Shown: piece after piece, positions 57,748 through 64,000 of the stretch
Numbering within the stretch: the stretch's first letter is position 1
How the letters are laid out: each line of letters begins with the position of its first letter
Source of the DNA: CAIVAT01 sp049317265
GTDB taxonomy: Bacteria > Bacteroidota > Bacteroidia > Bacteroidales > FEN-979
Length of the DNA stretch: 64,000 bases
Direction of reading: 5' to 3'
Assembly (NCBI GenBank): GCA_049317265.1
Contig: JBMOIP010000007.1
Location: 62,001-126,000 of the forward strand
Notes under the pieces: generated by a model
What the model saw: the letters and a program-made list of their open reading frames with translations, nothing else
What the model was told of the DNA's origin: nothing
Databases searched by the model: none
Translations under genes and position numbers: made by a program

Positions 57748-60168
57748 ATGAAAAGAGCCACTACAATTCTTATGGCTTTGCTATTGCCATTTCTGACAAT
57801 GGCAAGCGAAGCAAATCTTGTGATTCCTGCAGGGATTCGGGAACAATCAATTCTTTACTGGGGATTTTTAATCACCATTGCAGGTTTTATGTTTGGATTA
57901 TACCAATTCCTGAAGGTGAAAAAAATCGGTGCACACAAATCCATGCTGGATGTTGCACAGGTCATTTTCGAGACATCCAAAACCTACCTGGTCCAGCAGG
58001 GAAAATTCCTGGTGATTCTTTTCGTTTTTATCGGTTCCGCCGTGGCATTTTATTTCGGATGGCTCTCTGATGCCAGCTTTGGAATTGGTGGCGTATTAAT
58101 GATCCTGGGATGGACCATTATCGGTATCCTTGGTTCATACAGTGTGGCCTGGTTTGGAATCAGGATGAACACCCTTGCCAACTCCCGGATGGCCTTTGCA
58201 TCCCTGGAGAGAAAACCGATCAAGCTTCTGAACATCCCCCTGAATGCCGGAATGAGCATCGGGGTTGTTTTAATTTCACTTGAGCTTATCATGATGCTCA
58301 TCATTTTAATGTTTGTTCCGGGTGAATATGCCGGTGCAAGTTTTATCGGCTTTGCCATTGGTGAATCGCTTGGCGCTTCAGCTTTGAGAATTGCCGGTGG
58401 TATTTTTACAAAAATTGCCGACATCGGATCTGACCTTATGAAGGTGATCTTCAAGATCGGTGAAGATGATCCAAGAAATCCAGGAACCATTGCCGACTGT
58501 GTTGGCGACAATGCCGGAGACAGTGTAGGCCCAACAGCTGATGGTTTTGAAACTTACGGAGTAACCGGTGTTGCGTTAATCTCTTTTATTGTTTTGGCAG
58601 TTACAGACCCCGCCCTCCAGGTTCAGTTACTTACATGGATCTTTGTGATGCGTATCTTTATGATCATCACCTCCATTGTGTCATTCTGGATCAACGGCGC
58701 CATCAGCAAAGCCAAGTACAGCAATGCAGATGACCTGGATTTCGAGAAACCCCTTACCTCCCTGGTGTGGATTACTTCGCTGTTGTCAATTGTTGTTACT
58801 TTCGTTATCAGCTACATGACCATCAGCGATCTTCCCAATGACTTATGGATCACCCTTTCGGTCATCATCAGTGCAGGTACGCTCGGCGCTGCCCTGATTC
58901 CGGAATTTACCAAACTCTTTACCAGTCCCAAATCAACCCATGTGAAAGAGGTGGTTGTTGCTTCCCAGGAAGGCGGCGCGTCGCTGAATATTCTTTCAGG
59001 ACTTGTTGCCGGTAACTTCAGCGCCTTCTGGCAAGGGATGGTTTTCTTCCTCCTGATGTTCATTGCCTATTTTGCCAGTACATTCGGATTGGCCAACTTC
59101 ATGATCTATCCATCCATTTTCGCCTTCGGACTTGTTGCCTTTGGCATGCTGGGCATGGGACCTGTCACCATCGCTGTTGACAGTTACGGGCCCGTTACGG
59201 ATAATGCACAATCCATTTACGAATTATCACTGATTGAAGAGATCCCGGGGATCTCAGCTGAAATTGAGCGTGACTTCGGATTCAAACCCGATTTCGAAAA
59301 GTCAAAACATTATCTAGAAGCAAACGATGGAGCTGGCAATACCTTCAAAGCCACAGCGAAACCGGTATTGATCGGAACGGCTGTGGTAGGCGCCACCACC
59401 ATGATTTTCTCCCTGATCCTGGTTATTAAAAATTCGCTGGGTATTGAACCCGAGCAGATACTGACCTTGCTCAACCCGTATACCATTCTTGGTTTCCTGC
59501 TTGGCGGGGCGGTCATCTACTGGTTCAGCGGGGCCTCCATCCAGGCTGTAACGACCGGTGCCAGCCGGGCAGTGGCTTACATCAAGGATAATATCAACCT
59601 TGACCCCAACGCTCCGAAGAAGGCCGATACGGCCAAATCCAAAGAGGTTGTCAAGATTTGCACCGTTTATGCTCAAAAGGGGATGCTCAATATCTTCATT
59701 GCCATCTTCTCCTTTGCCCTGGCGTTTGCATTCCTCTCCTCACCCACGGGCCTGGAAAATTCGATGAGCGCAGCAGATAAACTGAACTTTGCACTTCCTG
59801 TCTCCCTGTTTGTCAGTTACCTGATTTCCATTGCTTTCTTCGGCTTATACCAGGCCATCTTCATGGCCAATGCCGGTGGCGCATGGGATAATGCAAAAAA
59901 AGTGATTGAAGTGGATATGAAAGAGAAGGGAACTGAACTTCATGCAGCTTCTGTGGTTGGTGATACGGTTGGAGATCCATTTAAAGATACCTCCTCTGTT
60001 GCATTAAACCCGATCATTAAATTCACAACCTTATTTGGTCTTTTAGCCATGGAAATTGCACTTTCGGAGCATTTCAGGCCTATTGCCCATTATGTAGGGG
60101 TTGCATTTTTTATTGTTGCCTTGTATTTCGTTTACCGTTCATTTTACAAAATGCGTATTAAAGACTAA
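57748..60168 (+). CDS. hppA: Membrane-bound ion-translocating pyrophosphatase
   Basis: 806 residues with about 16 membrane helices, longer than most bacterial enzymes. The pyrophosphate/Mg site is visible as GEDDPRNPGTIADCVGDNAG (near 239), SVGPTADGFETYG, GPVTDNAQSIYE (near 482) and the C-terminal VVGDTVGDPFKDTSS (near 734). In the GNT-x-x-A segment (AGNTFKATAK), Lys534 occupies the position that in characterised enzymes separates K+-independent (Lys) from K+-dependent (Ala) forms, so K+ independence is inferred. It uses pyrophosphate to pump H+ or Na+ out of the cytoplasm. The N-terminal region has a signal-like first helix. Confidence 0.93.
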   Translation: MKRATTILMALLLPFLTMASEANLVIPAGIREQSILYWGFLITIAGFMFGLYQFLKVKKIGAHKSMLDVAQVIFETSKTYLVQQGKFLVILFVFIGSAVAFYFGWLSDASFGIGGVLMILGWTIIGILGSYSVAWFGIRMNTLANSRMAFASLERKPIKLLNIPLNAGMSIGVVLISLELIMMLIILMFVPGEYAGASFIGFAIGESLGASALRIAGGIFTKIADIGSDLMKVIFKIGEDDPRNPGTIADCVGDNAGDSVGPTADGFETYGVTGVALISFIVLAVTDPALQVQLLTWIFVMRIFMIITSIVSFWINGAISKAKYSNADDLDFEKPLTSLVWITSLLSIVVTFVISYMTISDLPNDLWITLSVIISAGTLGAALIPEFTKLFTSPKSTHVKEVVVASQEGGASLNILSGLVAGNFSAFWQGMVFFLLMFIAYFASTFGLANFMIYPSIFAFGLVAFGMLGMGPVTIAVDSYGPVTDNAQSIYELSLIEEIPGISAEIERDFGFKPDFEKSKHYLEANDGAGNTFKATAKPVLIGTAVVGATTMIFSLILVIKNSLGIEPEQILTLLNPYTILGFLLGGAVIYWFSGASIQAVTTGASRAVAYIKDNINLDPNAPKKADTAKSKEVVKICTVYAQKGMLNIFIAIFSFALAFAFLSSPTGLENSMSAADKLNFALPVSLFVSYLISIAFFGLYQAIFMANAGGAWDNAKKVIEVDMKEKGTELHAASVVGDTVGDPFKDTSSVALNPIIKFTTLFGLLAMEIALSEHFRPIAHYVGVAFFIVALYFVYRSFYKMRIKD

Positions 60169-60189
60169 CTTTCAACTACTTGCAAAACT

Positions 60190-60227
60190 GAGGCTGTGGG
60201 AATGTTTCCTTCAGCCTCTTTTTTTTC
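60190..60227 (+). terminator. Intrinsic terminator after hppA
   Basis: The stem GAGGCTG/CAGCCTC with a 15-base loop is followed by a run of eight T. Confidence 0.8.
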
Positions 60228-60286
60228 CTGCGTGAGGCAACCATTGGAAACAGTTGTGTTACATTTATACGGGAATATATACCATC

Positions 60287-60871
60287 GTGGAGGAAGAACT
60301 TATTAAAAAAGCCATAGCCAGGGATTCAGGCGCCATTGAAGCGTTGTATGACCGCCATGCACCTCCCCTGCTGAGCGTTTGCTACCGGTATTGCGGAAAC
60401 CGTTCTGACGCCGAAGATATCCTTCACGATGGGTTTATCAAGATCATTCAGAAGATTGGGACTTTCAAAATCCGTTCTGAAGGAAGTCTGGAGGCCTGGA
60501 TGAGACGGATCATGGTGAATACGGCCCTGAATTTTCTTCGTGACAGGATGAAGGAGAAAAACTTAATCGATATCGATCCGATTCTTGATAAGATCGACCT
60601 GCATGAGGAAGATGAAGAAGATACTGAAGGAATCTACCTTGAGTTGGGAAAAGAGAGGATCATGGAAATAATTTGCGAACTGCCCACCGGTTACCGGACG
60701 GTTTTCAACCTCTACGTTTTTGAACAATACGGGCATAAGGAGATTGCTGAAATGCTTAAATGCTCTGAAAACACATCCAAGTCGCAGCTTTCAAAAGCGC
60801 GCGTACTATTGAGAAAAAAGATAAATCAACTGGTCAATATAAAACCATCACCGACCTATGAAAAAATATAA
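60287..60871 (+). CDS. ECF-type RNA polymerase sigma factor
   Basis: 194 residues from a GTG at 60287; the frame is also open from a TTG at 60254. Region 2 (~10-80): LYDRHAPPLLSVCYRYCGN and DAEDILHDGFIKIIQKI. Region 4 (~125-180): LPTGYRTVFNLYVFEQYGHK, then EIAEMLKCSENTSKSQLSKA with the helix-turn-helix. No classical anti-sigma (zinc) protein follows. Instead, the stop region overlaps a membrane/beta-barrel protein by 14 bp, an arrangement common in Bacteroidota. It probably responds to an envelope signal; targets unknown. Confidence 0.9.
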   Translation: MEEELIKKAIARDSGAIEALYDRHAPPLLSVCYRYCGNRSDAEDILHDGFIKIIQKIGTFKIRSEGSLEAWMRRIMVNTALNFLRDRMKEKNLIDIDPILDKIDLHEEDEEDTEGIYLELGKERIMEIICELPTGYRTVFNLYVFEQYGHKEIAEMLKCSENTSKSQLSKARVLLRKKINQLVNIKPSPTYEKI

Positions 60872-62315
60872 TCATCCGATCGATGATTTTTTCAGGGATG
60901 CCCTGGATGATCATCAGATGACTCCTTCGGAAGAGGCCAGAAAGGCCTTTCTGAAGGACATTGCCGGGGATACCCCCCCTGGCAAAAGAGGGCGAAGCGG
61001 ATTAATTCTCCTTTCGGTTTTCCTTCTGCTGGCCGGTGCCGGAATTCTTATATGGGCATTCAACCGGGAAGGGCATGCCACCAAGGGAGACATGATCCCT
61101 GCACCTTCCTCCATCAACAAGGCATCTGTAAAGCTGCCTTCCAACACGTTGAACAGCACAACAGTAGCAAGCCCATCCGGGAAGAACAAAACGGACATTA
61201 ACACGCCAAAACCTCTGAACCATCCTGGTTCGCCAGCAAAACAGCCAAAAGAAGCGCAACAACCAACCACTACAAAAACAGCGACCTACAGATCGGGAAA
61301 ATTAAATTCAACCAGGATGGTTGAAGCACCAGTAACTACAGGCAAAGGTCTTGAATATGCCTCTTCAACCGAAACGCAACCTGCCTATATTAAAACCCTT
61401 GAAAATCCTTCACCTTCAACACAAGCAGATACTCCGCAGGCCTTACAACCGGCTGACAACAAATCAGCCGCAACCGTCACGACCCCTTTACCAGACGGGG
61501 AGAAACCTGCTGAATCTTCGTTATTGAATGTGGATCCAGCGTTAACCGCCAAACAAGAATCCCCGGCAGATCAAACACCTGTGGAAAAAAAGGGACCCAG
61601 GGGAGGCGATATGCCCAACGAGAGGAAGTGGAATTTGGATCTCGGGGTTTACTATACCCCCGAATGGATGTTCAACACCCTGGAGGGAAGCAAGTTCGTG
61701 AATAATTTCGGGGTGGAGGGAACCATTCGTTTCGGGAAATTTTCTGTGCGTACCGGGGCCGGATTATCGATCGCAAGGGGGACCAATGAACTGATGGTTG
61801 CTTACAATGATTTCCTGGGAAAATATGATAAGCTCGACTCTGTTGATTTTACTTGGAACAGCCCGACACATGATTTTATTCCGACCAAGTACCTGTCAAA
61901 AAAAGATGTTTGGGACAGCCTCATGAAAATTGAGAGCGCAAGGGTCGTCAAGAGGTACACCTACATTCAGATTCCGATGATCATGGGTTATGATTTCCTG
62001 CAGTCGGGACGGATCACGGTTGGCGTTAGAGTTGGCCCTGTATTGTCTGTCCTGCTCACTGCCAAACAATTATCTGAAACCTATGACCCCGGTAACAAGC
62101 GGATCATCAGCATTAACGACATTGCCCCGGAACAGGTCAATCTCAACTGGCAGGTAATGGGTGGGATCAGTATGGCGATCCGGTTGACAGAGAAGTTAAA
62201 ATTTGAATTGGAGCCCTGTGCAAGATACTATTTCAACTCTGTATATGAGAAACCGGCAAACAACACAAAGCCCTGGTCATTGGGCCTTCGTGCTGCATTT
62301 TCGATTGAGTTTTAA
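60858..62315 (+). CDS. Membrane-anchored protein with C-terminal beta-barrel domain, partner of ECF sigma factor
   Basis: 485 residues. A cytoplasmic N-terminus (~1-45, with a short helix DDFFRDALDDHQMTPSEEAR) is followed by one membrane helix (~52-70, LILLSVFLLLAGAGILIWAF). A ~180-residue Pro/Thr/Lys/Ser-rich linker (~75-250) follows, and then a C-terminal domain of alternating strands ending SLGLRAAFSIEF, like an outer-membrane beta-barrel (PorT/OMP_b-brl) domain. The 14-bp overlap with the sigma gene suggests it is the anti-sigma factor or sensor; the linker could span the periplasm. The anti-sigma role is inferred from position, not from a recognised ASD motif. Confidence 0.75.
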   Translation: MKKYNHPIDDFFRDALDDHQMTPSEEARKAFLKDIAGDTPPGKRGRSGLILLSVFLLLAGAGILIWAFNREGHATKGDMIPAPSSINKASVKLPSNTLNSTTVASPSGKNKTDINTPKPLNHPGSPAKQPKEAQQPTTTKTATYRSGKLNSTRMVEAPVTTGKGLEYASSTETQPAYIKTLENPSPSTQADTPQALQPADNKSAATVTTPLPDGEKPAESSLLNVDPALTAKQESPADQTPVEKKGPRGGDMPNERKWNLDLGVYYTPEWMFNTLEGSKFVNNFGVEGTIRFGKFSVRTGAGLSIARGTNELMVAYNDFLGKYDKLDSVDFTWNSPTHDFIPTKYLSKKDVWDSLMKIESARVVKRYTYIQIPMIMGYDFLQSGRITVGVRVGPVLSVLLTAKQLSETYDPGNKRIISINDIAPEQVNLNWQVMGGISMAIRLTEKLKFELEPCARYYFNSVYEKPANNTKPWSLGLRAAFSIEF

Positions 62316-62439
62316 TTTTTTCGCTATCCGTGGGCAACCATTTAATTTGAGCGGGTTATAACATCATCAAACATCCGGAACCAGGTTCTTAAAGAAATCA
62401 CAAATCAATAAATACACCCATCATTAAAACAAATCTACC

Positions 62440-64000
62440 ATGAAAAAGTTACTTCTTCCGATTCTGTTCCTTTTGCTGGTACTGCCGGCGATATCGCAGA
62501 ATCTCATCACCATCACCGGTACCGTGACAGATAATGTTTCAGGCGCCCCGATTCCCAATCATGCCGTAGTCATTACGAATGACTCCACCGGCGGCTGGAT
62601 TTATTACCAGACAGTATACACCGACATAAATGGAATTTATTTCGACTCGGTTTCCGTACCTGCCCCGGCAATGGGTGTAATTAATGTGCGTACGATGGAC
62701 TGTCAGAACTATTATCACCAGATCGTGTTAACCTACCAGCCCGCGGTGATGAATTTCACCGCAGATTTTTCAATATGTTATAACAGTATCCCTTGTGTTG
62801 CCAATTACACCACACAGCAAAGCCAGCCACTGGCCCTTCAGTTTATTGATGCCTCAACAGGCGGGCAGAACCTCAGGAACTGGATTTTTGGTGATGGTTC
62901 TTCCTCAAATGAATTGAACCCCCTCCATATTTACCCCCAACCAGGATATTACACAGTCACACTTGAAATAGGGGCACCAGGAACCCCATGTTATGATGCT
63001 CTTACGCAGCCTGTTTACGTGTGGGATTCTAACGCAGCCGGATGCCATGCTGCTTATACGGTTTATCCAGACACCTCGGGAACAGGTTACACCTTTCATT
63101 TTGCAGATCAATCCACAGGTAACATCATCTCCTGGGAGTGGAATTTTGACGATCCATGGAGCGGCGTCAACAACACCTCCACGCTGCAAAACCCCACTCA
63201 TACTTATGCTGATCCCCGCGTCTACAGGCCTTGCTTAACAATTCACGGAGCCGACAGCACTTGTTACGATATTATTTGTGACACCCTGATCATTGGGACA
63301 CAACCAGCCTGCCATGCTGCCTTTACCTATTACACCGATTCTGTTAACACGCCAAACACAGTTCATTTCGTCGATTTATCCACCGGTAATATTGTCAACT
63401 GGGAGTGGAATTTTGGCGACGGCGGCACTTCAAACCTCCAGAATCCTGTTCATGTCTATCCCCAGGCAGGAACCTATGTTGTAACACTTACCGTGGGCAG
63501 TCCGAACCAGGCATGTTTCGACACCATGACTCAAACCATCATTGTCACAGCCGTTGGCCAGGGATGCCATGCTGATTACAGTTATGTGTGTTTTTTCACA
63601 AATTTCTATACGCTCTATTTCACCGATCTTTCAACAGGTAACCCAACCTCATGGATGTGGAGTTTTGGAGATGGCACTTCATCCAATATACAGAATCCCC
63701 AGCATTCATATTCAGGGCCCGGAACCTATTCAGTTTGTCTTACAATTACCGGGGACAGCTGCACCAATACTATTTGCAAGAATATTGTTGTATCGGATAC
63801 CGTGCTGAACCACCAGATCTACGGGCAGGTATTTGCAGGCAATTTCCCGATCAATCTTGGAATGGCCATGATCTTTTCCATTGACACCACCGGCAGCTAT
63901 CAACCCTACGTAGCAACATGCCCGATCGATTCCAGCGGTATATATTATTTCACTTCTGTACCGACCGGAAGTTATTACATCCTTGCAATTCCATTTGACT
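62440..64000 (+). CDS. Secreted multi-PKD-domain protein, 3' end cut by window
   Basis: The frame is open from the ATG at 62440 through the last base, 520 codons, so the gene continues beyond the window. Signal peptide KKLLLPILFLLLVLPAISQ. A carboxypeptidase-regulatory-like domain (~25-105, ITGTVTDNVSGAPIPNHAVV) is followed by a row of PKD domains starting near 118, 203, 287 and 374. The last three open with GCHAAY, ACHAAF or GCHADY, and all keep the FGDG or FDD and NPxHxY motifs. A second regulatory-like domain starts near 455 (HQIYGQVFAG). A T9SS or other sorting domain is expected in the missing part. It is probably an extracellular structural or adhesive protein. Confidence 0.85.
   Translation, partial: MKKLLLPILFLLLVLPAISQNLITITGTVTDNVSGAPIPNHAVVITNDSTGGWIYYQTVYTDINGIYFDSVSVPAPAMGVINVRTMDCQNYYHQIVLTYQPAVMNFTADFSICYNSIPCVANYTTQQSQPLALQFIDASTGGQNLRNWIFGDGSSSNELNPLHIYPQPGYYTVTLEIGAPGTPCYDALTQPVYVWDSNAAGCHAAYTVYPDTSGTGYTFHFADQSTGNIISWEWNFDDPWSGVNNTSTLQNPTHTYADPRVYRPCLTIHGADSTCYDIICDTLIIGTQPACHAAFTYYTDSVNTPNTVHFVDLSTGNIVNWEWNFGDGGTSNLQNPVHVYPQAGTYVVTLTVGSPNQACFDTMTQTIIVTAVGQGCHADYSYVCFFTNFYTLYFTDLSTGNPTSWMWSFGDGTSSNIQNPQHSYSGPGTYSVCLTITGDSCTNTICKNIVVSDTVLNHQIYGQVFAGNFPINLGMAMIFSIDTTGSYQPYVATCPIDSSGIYYFTSVPTGSYYILAIPFD

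Overview
This window looks like a chromosomal segment of a Bacteroidota bacterium, probably a Bacteroidales or related lineage from an environmental source. Four exported proteins carry type IX secretion (T9SS) C-terminal sorting domains. About twenty genes are preceded by the phylum-specific -7 promoter element TAnnTTTG. Classical Shine-Dalgarno sequences are not obvious. The ribosomal protein bTHX, the long NIF3 protein paired with a coiled-coil zinc-ribbon protein, and the archaeal/eukaryal-type ProS also fit. I see no tRNA, CRISPR array, insertion sequence, prophage or integrase. The content is mostly housekeeping with a few accessory envelope genes.

Layout. 1-10.9 kb: a truncated rRNA methyltransferase (rlmF), a HAD phosphatase, and four large T9SS cargo proteins (a Ycf48-like propeller, a 29-residue-repeat protein, a propeller/PKD protein and an M14 carboxypeptidase). 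An 8-bp minisatellite lies between the last two. 10.9-18 kb: rsmE, HU, fmt, a membrane TPR protein, a SpoU-class methyltransferase, bTHX, rsmG and an OPT transporter. 18-24.5 kb: a stand-alone PqqD-like gene between two long palindromes, pepD, rpmH (too short for a 60-residue ORF cutoff), a YfhO membrane protein and a glycosyltransferase. 24.5-33.7 kb: a MATE pump divergent from the RNase P RNA gene, wecB, gyrB, then a MacA-type adaptor, an FtsX/MacB-type permease and a TolC-like protein with no ATPase gene beside them. 33.7-39 kb: a structured repeat element, a peroxiredoxin, a GT39-like glycosyltransferase, mazG, a PagL-like lipid A deacylase and a GIN-domain lipoprotein. 39-47 kb: proS, a Tyr/Gly/Ser-rich lipoprotein, an outer-membrane barrel, and a minus-strand run NIF3 - zinc-ribbon coiled coil - TPR. 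47-54.4 kb: a degenerate receiver protein, lpxK, punA, an LpxR-like lipid A deacylase, dnaB and an exported GATase-like protein. 54.4-64 kb: a minus-strand run DUF151/UVR - nucleoside permease - thyA - folA, a divergent membrane pyrophosphatase, an ECF sigma factor overlapping a membrane/beta-barrel protein, and a PKD-repeat surface protein cut by the window end.

How it fits together. Several genes act on the envelope: lpxK builds lipid A, PagL-like and LpxR-like enzymes would trim it, and the adaptor/permease/TolC set, YfhO and the glycosyltransferases handle export and glycans. The thyA-folA-nucleoside permease run and punA serve nucleotide metabolism. I found no clear new defence or biosynthetic system. 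The best leads are non-coding: a family of ~90-bp intergenic palindromes, a long inverted-repeat element and leaderless-looking promoters. Among proteins, the leads are the bTHX tail, a receiver lacking its phosphoacceptor, a tripartite pump lacking a local ATPase and an orphan PqqD.
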